From Protonemura montana (Eukaryota > Arthropoda > Insecta > Plecoptera > Nemouridae), in assembly GCA_947568835.1 (NCBI GenBank), contig OX387607.1:7449201-7513200 (forward strand): a stretch of DNA of 64,000 nt, written 5' to 3'. The notes beneath the pieces were generated by a model, which was not told where the DNA came from, made no database searches, and worked only from the letters and a program-made list of their open reading frames with translations. A program made the translations under genes and the position numbers. Shown here in pieces: positions 1 through 12,200 of the stretch. How positions within the stretch are numbered: position 1 is the first letter of the stretch; each line of letters starts with the position of its first letter.

Positions 1-226
1 ATCGTAGGGAATCATTCCATATAAATGATATAACAGGTCAATCCCTTGCAATATTACATCATACAGGAGAAGATTTAGTTGTCGAGGGATGTAATGAAAG
101 TTAATCTTAGTAGTCGCAATATTTTTTAAGATGTATCCAATGTCAACTTTTGGATGGCATTTTATTTTTTCATTTGAATTATCTTACGGTCCAGTCCATC
201 CATCATGCAGCCTCTTTTCTCACCAG

Positions 227-3200
227 CTGCTCTTGTTCCAGAACGGAGCCGGAAGACTCTGACCGGGAACTGTACATCATCCGGCTGCCTTCGCCGTCGC
301 ACAACGACAATGCCGCTGCCGCCGATGACAACGTAAGTTGATCAATTTGTAACCACAGTTGTGACCTACATCAAGGGTCACATGATTTTATCTATCTATC
401 ATGTCTCAAGGGTCTGCTACAGTGTCTGATTCCTATTTTACTACGTTCATCGAATGGTGACCAATCTTTGGTCGTCTTGGGCAGAAAGCATTTTACCTTT
501 CAAAAAGAATATGGGATGCAAACCAAAATTAATAATCACAACAAATTTTCTGGTTCTAGCCCACGGCCATAAGTTATTTTTTTTGTCGGTTACGGGTCAG
601 GTTCTTGAAAATAATGATTTTTGGTTTCGAAATGCCGTTTGGGCTCTTGTTTTTCTCCCAAGCAAATCCAGGTTGTTTCAAGTTCTGGTTGAGGCCCCCG
701 CTTTATAAGCGCCTTATTTTAGCAGCGAAACGACGAGACCAACGTCGAAGTCGACGGATGCAGACTGCACCCCGAACGCAGCCGCCAACCTCTCACCGAT
801 ATCAAGTTCAAGTTCATGCGCCGCACAGCCGCGAGCGGCTCTGGCGCTGCGAGCAGTGCTACCTCGTCTGGCGGCAGTAGCAGCGGGCTCCCCGGAATGG
901 TTTACCCGCGCAGCTTCTTTGGCGATCTCCCGCCGCTCAGCGAGCGCTCGTCGGCGGCGATCGCCGCGGCGCGGCATGATGCGGCGTCCACCAGCTCAGC
1001 AGAAGTCCAGGTGAGCGCGAAATAACGGGCTTCTTTTTTCTGTATTTCTTCACTATTTGCGTTTGTATGTCAGCCTCACCTGCTTTAGTAGGTAATAACA
1101 ATTACCCTTATAATCAGGCACAATACAACTTGCAAATGTGATCATTTATGAGTCTATGTACAATCCTGCATTAACATATTCACCTGAAATCGAATCAAAT
1201 ACATACGACTTGAATGGTTTTCTTAGTCATCTCAACAAGATTGAGAAAAAACTTTTGAATCGAAGTCATACTCAACTCAACCAAGAGCTGCATTTGCCCA
1301 CGATTTGTTTCGTTTATTGAATTAAAGACATCCTATAATTTTTGAAACATGTTGTGTGCACCATGACGTGTAATGCTTACTCTTGCCTCCTGGTTCCAGG
1401 TGATCTCAATGGCTGGTCCCAGTGGCACCACCACTCCCCCCCGAGCAGCTGACCGGCCGACAGAACGGACCGGGCCTGGTGACGATGAAATCATCGTTAT
1501 CGTCGAGGACCAGCACTCACCCGGCACTGACACCGCCCATCCACAGGTACTCATCAAATACATTTATTGGAGATTCAAAAAGCATACATTTTAAAATATA
1601 GCCTTTCTGTATAAATTAAATTGAATAATATCAACTGAAAGACTTGGGAGATATTGCAGTCTTGCTTAACATACAGATTTGCTTCCTTTTACCTGTAAAT
1701 CATGTCCTGTAAGAAAGGAAACTACCTGATTTTGGAGCTTGACTTATTGAATAACCACCAAGCGGAAAACTCCAGCTAACTATAAACCAATCCCTGTAGC
1801 CGTGCAACGTCGAGGCGACAGCAACCCGCCCACCTCCCGGACCCGCCCCACCAGCCAGCGTCGCCAGCGCCGCTGAGGAGGAATCACTCAACCAGCACCT
1901 GATCTCACTGCTCGAGTGCCCGGTTTGCACCGACTATATGGCGCCGCCCATCCACCAGTGCCGCCGTGGCCATCTCCTGTGCGCCATGTGCAAGCCGAAG
2001 TTGCCGCAGTGTCCAACGTGTCGGTCACGTTTCACTGACACGCGCAACCTCGCGATGGAGCAGGTACGGGCGACTTTGCGGAAGGTTGTTGGTACCAAAG
2101 TAAAAAGGATTTCCATCCTGTTTTTAACCGTAGGTTTTAGATGTCAACAGCTCTGTTTGGTTGTCTTTATGTTTCCTAATTTTTTGCTCAATCCTACACC
2201 GTGGAACCCTCTTGTGTAAAACATATTTGTTTTAACATGCTCTACTGAACATTAAACAAAATCTATATGTGAACCTGCACTCTGAGCAGTACAGTCTAGC
2301 TAGTGAGAGAAGATACCAGCACAAAGCCTGCCCACCCAGCATTGCTACCAACTTGTGAACAAAATGATTGTAGTGAAGATAAACAAAACAATTCAACATA
2401 CATTTGTTATTATGATGTTTTTCGGTTTTGCTCTGTGTTGACGAGGTTTGCGGCCCTAAAAAGGGGTAAAAAGAGACGTTAGACCCTTTTTAGCGCCGCA
2501 AACCTCTTCAACACAGAGCAAAACCGAAAAATATATCTTAACATCAAACCATGGCTCTGAAAACAACCACGCAACCATAAATTTGTTATTTCAATAGTTC
2601 TCACAATTTTTACAATTGCTAGAACTTTTACAAAATAGCAGAAATCAGTGGAGAGGAGTTGCAGTGTTTTTAGGCTTGTAGAGTGTAGTTGGCTTGGGTG
2701 TACCCCGAAATAACCAGTGGTGCCTCTGCCGGAAAAGTATGTTCCCTCGCTGAACGGAGTATAGAGCTTTCGAAAATCACCCCAACGTCTACTCCTCCAT
2801 CAAGGTTGCTGATCGGCTGCTGTACCCATGCAAGAACCGCGAGCTGGAGGCGGGTTGCGTAGCGCAACTGCGACTCAAAGACAAGCCAGAGCACGAGGCT
2901 AACTGCGAGTTCCGCGCTTACCACTGCACGCTGCCGATGTGCTCATGGAAGGGGCTGAAGGATGGTGTGTTTGCGCACAGCCTGACCGTGCACCGCGATA
3001 TGCTACTGCTGGGAAGCAAGCAGGTAACTAGAACGGCTTACTATGGGCCTTAAAATCATGTCTGCTTTTTATAACCTTAGTGGTGCAATTTCCAAGCTTC
3101 TAGAATATGCAACAGGTAAAAGGAAATTATGAACACAATTGATCAAAGTTGAAAAAGTTGTTTGTGAGAGATACAGAGAGTTTATGTCGTTTAAGCTATG

Positions 3201-5439
3201 TCAGGCTAAAACACAGCTAACCCTCCAATTTACAAGACAATCCCTAAAACACCAAAATTGTATGGCATTTCGACTGGCCTGCATCGGTGCGGGTTTGAAA
3301 CTTGCTCAATGGCACCATGGTTTCACTGGGCTTGCACCATTTTGCACCAAGCCAGGGAGCTACAAAAAAAATATGTATATACAATGCCATACACCTGGGC
3401 CAACCAGTTGAATATGCTATATAAGAAAGCTCCTACTGACGCAACCTTAACAATTTGTGCTGATTACTTTCGCAGGAACTGCTGGTGAACGTCGCTGACC
3501 TGAACACTACCGTCTTCCGCAACTGGCTGGTGTCGGCGTATGATGAGCTGTTTCGCGTCAACTTTATGTCCCCAAAACGTGGGCCCTCTTCCACGCTCAG
3601 TCCTGGCCATCCGCAGCGTCAGCACGTCTTTGGATGCGTGCAGTACATTGGGCCGCGCAGCGGAGCCAGCCGGTACATAGTGTTTGATTTTTAGTGTTTA
3701 ATGACGCAATTTTTTGATAACAGTTCTTAAGCGACTGTGAATGTGCATGAATGTGATAAAGGATGATAAATCTTGTAGGGGTGTGCGAATAGTGGTTTTT
3801 GAGTTCGAATCGAATATCGAATCGAATTATTGTCAACAGTTTCAAACCGAATCGAATTTCGAATAATTATTTACAAAAACGTCGAATATCGAATCGAATG
3901 TCGAAGTATTTCATTTGATCGAAGTATTTTCGAATTGCTACTTTTACACTTCATTTCAATTTCAAAACGCAGAATTCTGAATTTTTATTGTCACTTGGGT
4001 ATTTATTAGCAAGTTTAGCATGTTTTAACTTCCAGTTCAACAGCATTCCATAAGGTACATACTTATAGCTCTAGTCTCTTTCCTTTAGGTACTACTAAAA
4101 AGTTTACCCATAAATCTCATGTTTATCAAATCAGGGTGAGTTGTGACAGATAACCATAGCATGATAAACACTTTAAACAGCATGATCATAAAATAACAAA
4201 AATGAGCTTTTTGTAGTGGTCCTAAATTACACTCCTCTTATTATCATTGATGTTATTGTTATCACCTTGCCTTTCCGTTTCTGCCTCACTCATATCAATA
4301 TCCATGTTAGAAGCCAGAAGGGGTCATAAGTACGTAAATAGAAGAAGATTTAAATAAGCAAGAACCAGAGTAAAGGCCATTTTGAATTTCATGTTTGGAA
4401 TTCAATTTTGTGACGTGTGCTGCTCCCTAGTAGCCATTACATGAACCAACTTCGAAGTTGACCTCGAAGTATTCGAACAGCGAATAATTTTCTTTCGAAC
4501 CGAAGTATTTTCGAATGATTTTAAAACAACTAATCGACAATCGAAGTCGAATAATTCGATTCGATTCGAGCCGAATTATTCGTCAAGTTCGAAGCTTCGC
4601 ACACCCCTAAAATCTTGCCTAGTCTAGAAGAGGGGATGTAAAATTTGGGACTAGCACGTAGCCTACTCCTTTTGAGAGCACCAAGGGGACTGCCGGCTTA
4701 ACGTCCCTTTTGTAGGACAGTACAACGTGTACAATAGGATTCCTCCACAAATCTAGAGGCTTTCGCGAGGTTGATAAGCAAGGTGAATGAAGTTGCTATA
4801 CTTATTTTCATCCCTCCATCCTCTCTCCCAGACAGAACTTGTCATGTGTATGGTGGTCACCTATCCAATACATGATCCAGTGTAGTGTTGCTTAACTTCG
4901 ATGATCTCACGAGAAGCGGGTGTTTCCGACAAACTGTCGAAACATTCTTTGGAAAGGATGTTACAACTCGAACAAGATTTTTCCACTAATCCATGCGGTC
5001 GAGAGGTTGGTTTGTGAGACAAATTATGTTGTTCTAACCCTCATACCTCCCACCTGAAGGGACTGGCAAATGGGATCGAGTCCAGATTTCGTATATTGTT
5101 GCACATTTTTCCAGATTCGCTCGCTGGCTCTAGCTCTCAAGTGGAAATGTCAGAAAACCCAAAAATCCTGCAATAATAATGATAATTCCCATCTTGCCCA
5201 CCGCCAGGTTCAAGTACACAATCGAGACAAAGCGCGACGATGCCAACCGCTGCCTGCGCTACACGCGCAACACGCATAGCGACTTGCGCCGCTGCACGAA
5301 CATCTACTCAGCGGTCGACTGCTTCCACATGCGTGGCGAAACTGCCGACTTGGTCTGTGAGCGTCGAGACGGCGCTTTCCACCTGCCCGTCGTGATCACG
5401 CTATCTTTGAATACAGTGCCGGTCGTCGCAGATAACTAG
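227..5439 (+). CDS. SINA/SIAH-type RING E3 ubiquitin ligase, 3' six exons plus terminal exon (5' end outside window)
   Basis: Exons by splice sites and phase: 227-332 (or 242-332; two in-phase acceptors 15 nt apart), 726-1010, 1400-1546, 1800-2063, 2805-3023, 3476-3672, 5208-5439 (TAG). About 483 aa are visible. The fourth exon encodes a C3HC4 RING starting CPVC, with HQC, GH, LLC, AMC and QCPTC ligands, as in SIAH. The fifth encodes the SINA zinc fingers (YPCKN, KPEHEANC, MCSW, HSLTVH). The last two encode the beta-sandwich substrate-binding domain and end shortly after the family's usual C-terminal strand. SIAH proteins ubiquitinate substrates for proteasomal degradation. Odd points are a low-complexity N-terminal extension of about 175 residues with an acidic DDEIIVIVED stretch (canonical SIAH has roughly 80 or fewer residues before the RING) and a divergent substrate domain. 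The first visible exon begins in phase 1, so at least one upstream exon is missing. A sina-like paralogue is more likely than the canonical orthologue. Confidence 0.88.
1800..2063 (+). CDS. RING-finger exon of the SINA-like gene
   Basis: This 88-codon phase-0/phase-0 exon lies between acceptor CCCTGTAG and donor CAG|GTACGG. Its first third is Ala/Pro-rich linker and the rest is a complete C3HC4 RING, followed by DTRNLAMEQ, which matches the short helix joining RING and zinc fingers in SIAH proteins. All eight zinc ligands are present, so the E2-binding module looks functional. Confidence 0.9.
2418..2532. repeat. Near-perfect inverted repeat (hairpin), about 50-bp arms
   Basis: Arms 2418-2467 and 2483-2532 are reverse complements with about four mismatches, around a loop of about 15 nt. 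The arms begin TTTTTCGGTTTTGCTCTGTG. It lies in an intron of the SINA-like gene. A small foldback MITE is the simplest reading. A hairpin RNA is possible, but nothing in the sequence shows processing. Confidence 0.7.
3255..3380 (+). mobile_element. Possible tRNA-derived SINE fragment
   Basis: A degenerate pol III B-box-like stretch (GCGGGTTTGAAACTTGC) is followed by a GGCACCATGGTTTCACTGGGCTTG body ending in GGGAGCTAC and an A-rich run. A similar body (agtggcacaatttttgagctt ... ctccagtgaaacc) follows the tRNA-like head near 45.0 kb. No target duplication was identified. Confidence 0.35.
3776..4609. mobile_element. Non-autonomous hAT-type element (834 bp) with 8-bp target duplication
   Basis: The ends are TAGGGGTGTGCGAA and its exact reverse complement TTCGCACACCCCTA. 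They are flanked by a perfect 8-bp direct repeat aaatcttg at 3768-3775 and 4610-4617. Eight-bp duplications and TAGGG/CAGGG-type ends are typical of hAT elements. Both subterminal regions are packed with short CGAAT / ATTCG motifs in opposite orientation. No transposase ORF is present, so it would need a partner in trans. It sits in the last intron of the SINA-like gene (3673-5207). Confidence 0.88.
4660..5045 (-). mobile_element. 5S-rRNA-derived SINE, copy 1
   Basis: On the minus strand, 4851-4925 resembles the internal promoter half of 5S rRNA: GATCATCGAAGTTAAGCAAC, then a stretch ending TTGGATAGGTGACC. Downstream of it on that strand (4664-4800) comes a non-5S tail including a GGGACGTTAAGCCGGCAGTC-like segment, also present at 21.97 kb after another 5S-like head. 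A 5S head joined to a shared tail is the structure of SINE3-class elements. Boundaries are approximate. Confidence 0.75.
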
Positions 5440-7880
5440 GGGGGTGGTGGCGTTACGGAGCTGTGAAGTTTGGGGGATTTTCAGTGGGTTTTCTTGAGGC
5501 TAGAAGGCAGCAATGGGGATTCACTGAAAAATGCCGGTATCAAGGTCCATGGAGGTTCGTGAAGGTTTATACAAAACGGTTATGTAGCATACAAGTGCAT
5601 GTGATGTTATAATGACAGAGATATTGCTCGCTGATCAAATTGAGAACGGTAATGTGGGTAGAAGATATTCCACTCGGTCACTTTACACATGGTTTCAGAA
5701 TACCAGCTGAAGAGACGAGGAATATTTAAAGTTACCAGCCTGTAACCTCTATCACTTATCTTATAAAATTTAAATACCCTCACGTCTTTCTGTTTAAAGA
5801 GCTTGCCACTACAGTGACCAACTTATTTTGTGTTCAGTTTGACAGCGAGGTCGCTGGCTGACTTTTTGTTCTTTATGTTTTTAATTGTTATTTAATTGTT
5901 AATTAATTTTTCAATTTAATTACACAGGAGGACTAAAGAATATGGAAAGGAAATCATCTTATTATTTTGTTTCCAGAAGTGTGGTGCCACAAGTGTACAT
6001 GGCTTAAATAAGTTATAAGTAGCATGGACACTGAGAGTGGTAATGGTGAAAAGTAAGGTGAATAAAGAAGGAAATGCAACTTACTGTAGTCGAACATTCT
6101 ACATACACTCTACGATTTCAAGGCAGTAGCAGAAACGTTGTACCTTCGGTATCTCTTATGATGGTCTAAGCACACTTAAAAGTTGCATTTCATTGTTTCC
6201 TCTTCCATATTCACTTCTCATTAAAAAATAGGGGGTTTAATGTATGTTGGAGAATTTTGGCAGTTATACTAAAGAAAATTAGATAAAGATGTGGTGTTTT
6301 TTTACTACATTATCTTTTATATCAATGTCTGGATGAGATTCAGGTAGATGTCAAATGAATCATGACTAGGGTTTTTGTTAAGATATGCACATTAGAATTG
6401 AATTGAGTGAATTTGAACGGCAATACTCGTCACTTGGTTATTTTATTTGGTTTAACAATAAAAGGTCTTTTCTAGTAAGTATTTATTAAAATATATATGC
6501 CCATTACAATCTGCAAATTTTCAATAGTAAGTATTTTTATGTAATTGAAAAGTGAGAAGAAGGACCTCTCAAGTTAAAAAAGCTGGTTGTGATAGGTGGA
6601 GCTGTATAACATTTTGGGTATGTTGACGTATGACTTTGGTAGTATCAGTACTAAAGAAGAATCATATAATATCAAAAGACGCTTCTACATTACTTGAGCA
6701 AGCCAAACATCACCCAGCTCTCTCTGTCCCTATCACTATCGTGGTAAATTGCATTTCTTCTTTCCTCTTCCCCATTACACATACAAGTCTTGGCACTCGT
6801 ACCATTAATTGTTCTTTATTTGTACTAAATTTTTTTGAAATATTGACATTTTGCTACTTTTTTGTAAATTTTTTTACTGTCCGAATGGGTTCTGTTGTGC
6901 ATAGAAGTAGTGCAAATAGAATTGAAAAGGTGTGAGTATAGTTTTTGCCATCAAAAGTCATTAATAATATTAAAATTGTATTATAAAAAAGTCGGAAACC
7001 ATAGTGCATTACATCTAGTTTGAGGTAGGTTGTAGGCTAATTTTAAATTGTATCTTGATCTCAACAACTCTACTTTGATCTACTTAACGCACTAACAGTC
7101 ACTCCATGGCTGAGACATTCTTCCCCTAAATATTTCTTAGATCATGAAATCTCTGTTGAAAAGTGTGTATCTCTTAACATATTATAATATAAGCTAATAT
7201 ATTGTCGGTAAATAGTGTAATTTGCAGATGTGTGGATGAATAAGTGGAAAAAATGATGAATATCATGTATGATTATTTTGAACTAATCCTGATCGCAAAT
7301 AGGAAGTAACAAATTTTCATTAAGTGCTATCAAACCTGTGTACATTTTTATTTCATAAAATAACGTGGTGCTTTGAAACTGAATTACCAATCAACAATCG
7401 TACAATGGTCCTCATTGCTTAAGGCAGAGTGGTTTAGAAACTCAGGAAAGTGTGTGGTATTTTTTGTAGTCTATGGTTTGAATTCTTTATGGTCCTGAAA
7501 AAGAGCGGAGAAAATGACAAAGTTTTGTCCGGGTGGTTGGGACACGTTTAGTAACTCGAAGAATTCCAACCAAAGCAAACCTTAAGTAAGCAAAACAATC
7601 AAACCATGTGTTTTTGGCAAGCTAGCATTGATATTTAGATGGTAATATTCTATGCATTGCCATAAAAATGCCATAACATCTACAAATAGGTAATTAATTC
7701 AATACACAAAGCTATCAAATGTGACTTATGTTGCCTGCAGCATTCTCAATAAAAAATTAAATGTTTCTAGAAATATGTCAGATAGCCAATTCCTTATGAC
7801 CCATTGTTGCCAACATCACCTGTCTTATCTACTATAGAGCTATACTGATTCTCCTATGCTAACTACTGCAATATACTGCT
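5440..7880. other. SINA-like 3' UTR and intergenic DNA, no gene seen
   Basis: This is AT-rich DNA after the SINA-like stop codon. Possible polyadenylation hexamers AATAAA occur at 6061-6066 and near 6457; which one is used cannot be told. An imperfect inverted repeat spans about 6050-6226 (gtgaataaagaagg...atgcaactt against agttgcattt...tattcac), possibly a decayed MITE. The ORF at 6630-6935 has no recognisable domain. Confidence 0.5.
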
Positions 7881-7889
7881 TTGGTGTCT

Positions 7890-8245
7890 ACCTTACAAAA
7901 GTACCTTAGAAACTCAGGACCATCAAGGGATCCGTCACAACCTGGAAATCGTCGAGCCGTCTTTCTCGATGGGAAGAGATTGTAACAACCCGGATCCCGG
8001 ATGTGCATCGGTCACAGTTTTCTATCCCATATCTTCATTTTTAAATGGGAAGAGCCCCTGATGTGCACCTCATGTGACCAACCCCTTTCACTAAAACACC
8101 TCCTTATCGAGTGTGCCGATCACCGACAGTTGTATAGAATTCTGAAGTACCCTTAGAATGCAAGAGGTATTGAGAGATGACGCCTGCTCTATCGATCTAG
8201 TGCTGCAATTTTTAAAAGATACTGGTTTTTATGATAGGATTTAAC
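7890..8245 (+). pseudogene. Decayed non-LTR retrotransposon fragment (end of RNase H region)
   Basis: From 8002 one frame reads MCIGHSFLSHIFIFKWEEPL then MCTSCDQPLSLKHLLIECAD and ends in a stop. This matches the 'GHT...THSFLL...PxCxxCxxxLTVxHxLxxC' signature found just after the RNase H domain of Jockey/I-group LINEs. The upstream part (RWEEIVTTRI) is in another frame, so there is a frameshift as well as a stop. No poly(A) tail or duplication was found, and no reverse transcriptase remains nearby. Confidence 0.7.
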
Positions 8246-9286
8246 TTTTAGAGTCACTAGCAAATTGTTTTTTTAACATTATGCACTTTTTAAAGTGTCT
8301 AATTTGATTCTTTTCACAAGTATTTATAACGAATGCATCAAGAAAGACTCGTATTTTAACACATCAACGTAGAAAGACTTCGAGTCTATCTTGAAATATC
8401 TTAATTTTTAATCATGCGTTTGGCACAAGTAGCCTAGCAGCTGAAGTGCCACTAAACCCCACAATTATAATAATAATTACCTTTGAAAATAAAGCTTGGT
8501 AAAGGCTCGACAGATGTGAGACTTGTTTAACACCTTTGAATTATTCTTGTTAGCTCATGTTATAACTCTATTGTAATAGGAATGAGAAAATAATTTTTCT
8601 GTTAAAATGATGAACCAAATTTTCCTTTTACTGTAAGAACCAAAGATACTAGTATAATGTTTGGTTATACCGAACCATCCTAATTTTTAAATCATCCAAA
8701 ATGGGCTGGCTCTTAATGCACAGTGTTACCTTTGCTTGGTGACAAATGAATGAGAGTTTATTTTTGTAATCAGCATCAGCCATTTTTCCCATTTTTTAAT
8801 TTCGGATTTAAAATTTATTTTTACTCTAGTGTCGCCTAAAGTACTTCTGTTGTTTATAACGAGTCTGTGGCCAAATAAATGTGTACACCTTCCAGTAGTT
8901 TGAGTTCCAGCGCGTGAAGAAACGATTTGCGATTTGCGATTAACCCACTTCAAACTTCGGAATCATTCGAAAAAGTTCGTTCATTTCCGGGCGTTGCATA
9001 CGTCAATTTGGCGTCGCCGTCGGTGATGCTGCCTTGTTTTTCGTTTGACAGAAGAGGGGGAGTAGCGAATCTCGTAATGAAAAGGCCGGGTCCATTATCA
9101 AATTCAAACGTACTTTACCTCTAGATATCTTAAAATTATGTCGGTGTCACTAACATGAGCGCTATAAGTTGCATTTACTAATTTAAAATTAATTGTTTCA
9201 ACCAAAGTTTCAACCAGGAGTATTCAGGAGTCCAAGGAGTATTCCGTCAGTTTGACATTTGCCCATCCAGAAAATGAAGCTAGAAA

Positions 9287-12200
9287 ATGAGTCAATCTTC
9301 TTCACTACGGGCAGAAATCTACAGGGAAGTGTTTGATGAGGACAGTGCACCATCAGAAGAAGGTAAATATGGTATTCTAGTTGTCTATCTACAGGAGCAC
9401 AAGCCTGCTTTACACCACGATTTGTTATTTAACTGATAGTGCATAGGAACAATCCCTTTGTATAATGGCCTCAGCAAAGATCAATAATAGGCCTGTTCTT
9501 CTCCCAGTCTCATCATTCACAACAAATGCACCAAAAAAATTGCAACCCATATCTAAAACCCAATTATGTTGTTTGCAGAGGTGAAAGACTATGCAATAAA
9601 AATTGGCATAAATCCTCTGATCGAACCACACTTGCTGAACATCGCCCGCGATGGTCTCATGCAAGCACTGCCAGAAGGCTGGTCTCCATGGTAAGTGACC
9701 CAGCCGTTGCATTGTGTTAATTTTTTTTTTAATCTATTTATTTTCACATTCAAGATGTTATTATTGTGGAAATGAAGCTATCTTCATTTAATTGCAGTTA
9801 TGATAACGAGACCAAGTCTTTTTATTACTACAACCTCGACAGTAAGGAGACCCGGTGGGACCACCCACTTGATGACGTCTATCGAAACATTGTCAAGGAG
9901 ATTCGATCAGGAGGCAACATTAATTCAATTGGTAAATTTTTCAATCATGAAATTTGTAATATTTCTCCAAAACTGGCTCCAGGTTATTTAACCTACTACT
10001 TCAATGCTTCCAGGAGAGGAAGAGTCAAAGACGTCTCTCAAAGACGAACTGAAGAGTTACGAGGAAGCAACCATTGGTTCAGAGATGATGCCAAAATCGT
10101 TGGAACCCCTTCGATCTATTGGGGAGGAGAGTACTGGAGTCATTAAGAAGGCAAGCATATTGGTAAGAAATGTAATCTAATTTAACGTATTTTATTAAAT
10201 AGTCGTAATAATATTTCAAGTTGCTTCGTAGAAAGGCAGGAAACAAATGCTTGTAAACACAGCTTTTGCAATTGTCACCTGTTGCATAATCAGGGACTGG
10301 AGATATATAAGATTCTCATTAATGTTTGACAGTAATATTTGTAACCCTTTATTAAGAAGTCGAAAAGAAAAGTCAATAGGTGTTAGAACTGTTTTTAAGA
10401 CTAACGTTGTTGTTGCAGGCGCCGTTGAGGGGCCGAGGGACATCACCGGCGCGGCAGGTTTCCAGCCCGGAGCTGAAGGAACCAGCGAGACCAGACACGC
10501 GAAAACTCTCGCTGCCTGTCAAACGCGGCCTAATCGACCTCTCCATGAAACGCTCCACCTCAAATGTAGAGCTTGGTAAGCACACCTGACCGATATGATA
10601 AAAATTGTTGTTGAAATGAAAAAAAAAAACACTTTGTCTTCTGCTATGTATGGTTTATTTTTCAAAAAAAAAGGAAAATAGTCTATTTAGTTAACAATAA
10701 AATCAGTTATCAATATTATGCATTTTCCCTAAATGGCCTTTTCTCTTTCAACATGTGTTGCAATATCCTAGCTGGAATTGTACTTATCATTCATGTCGTT
10801 AGGCAATTTATTGTAGAATCAAGCTGAAGTGATTTATTTTTTTCTAAAACCTAGTAAACCTTTACTTAAACACCTTTACGACAATTATAGCAAATCGTCA
10901 AAATTATTCTCTTCAGTTTTTACTTTCTGAAGTTTACTTTCTTTTCGTTAATCTTTTGGGCGTTGTCGCCCCAAATTTGAGTCAATACCAACGTTGCTCT
11001 TTGGATTTTCCCCAGGCAACCGACCAGGATCTGGTGTTGTGTCCAAGCTGGAGTTTGGCAGCGCAGAAAGTTTGCCGGCGCGCAGTCCTGCACGGATCGA
11101 CGTATCGTTGCTAGGAGAGGTGGCGCAGCGACAGCGAAGCCTGTCACCGCTGCAGGAGAAACATCCACGCGGGTTTGCTCACGCCACCGAACTAACACTC
11201 AAAGGTACGTGTAACTTGTACCTTTTGGTTTGTTATCTGTCAGTTTACTGGGCTAAAATATATTAGCTCACATGGTTGTTTTAGTTCTTGTTTATTTCTT
11301 TTATTTTTAGTTTGTGAAAATTACTTGCGTTCATTGAATACAGATCAAAACGCAATTGGCTTAGAAGAAGTAACTAATTTTTTTATTCTATTGATAATGT
11401 CTTGTTCCTGTGCTATTTTACCCTGCTGTTCAATCTTTGCCTGTAATAATCAGACCCTGCCTACCTAGACTCTACAGAAACGCCAGCATGCAGCTAATAT
11501 TTTTAAAAATTAAACTTAAATGTATGATTGATTATCCCGCTTGTGAACCATCAAGGATGAATGGATATTAGTTTTGGTATCCAGGTTTTGGTATAGAGTA
11601 ACTACTTGCCTACCTGACACTTGAAGTTTTACTAGTTAGTAGCTACTGATTTCTGGAGGCCAACGCATGGAATTAGAGGGCTAATGATTCCATGGCCTAC
11701 GATATTAAGAGGGACTAGCCAGAAAGAATATAAGAAAGCAAACACTTTTCTTATATTGACATACTTTTGGAATGATTTCGAAAAGTTAACTTCTTGTATT
11801 ACTGATAATACGGCATCTTATTTCCTTCAAGTTTGCACAAGACTGACAAGCAGACAGACAAGTTTTCTAAACTGTAGTCATTATGGACCAATCTTAGCCA
11901 CGTCCTATTTAATTGATATCAATTTATATCCTTTGAAAGGTGGCGGCTCAATGTTCCTCAAGTCAAAGAAGCGCGAATCCCCGGACTCGATAAGCGCCGA
12001 GCGCTCTCTGCTGGCAGCACTCGAACCATCAACTGTAAGCGCCGTACAGAATTCCAAGATAGATCCTCCCAAAAGTAATGAAGTCAACAGTTTACCAAGC
12101 AGCCGAGATCCAAGCAACGAGAGTATTGGAATAGCACTTAAAAGTGTCAATTGCGAATCTAGCGATGCTTCAGAAATACCTCCGAAGAGGTTCCCAAGCG

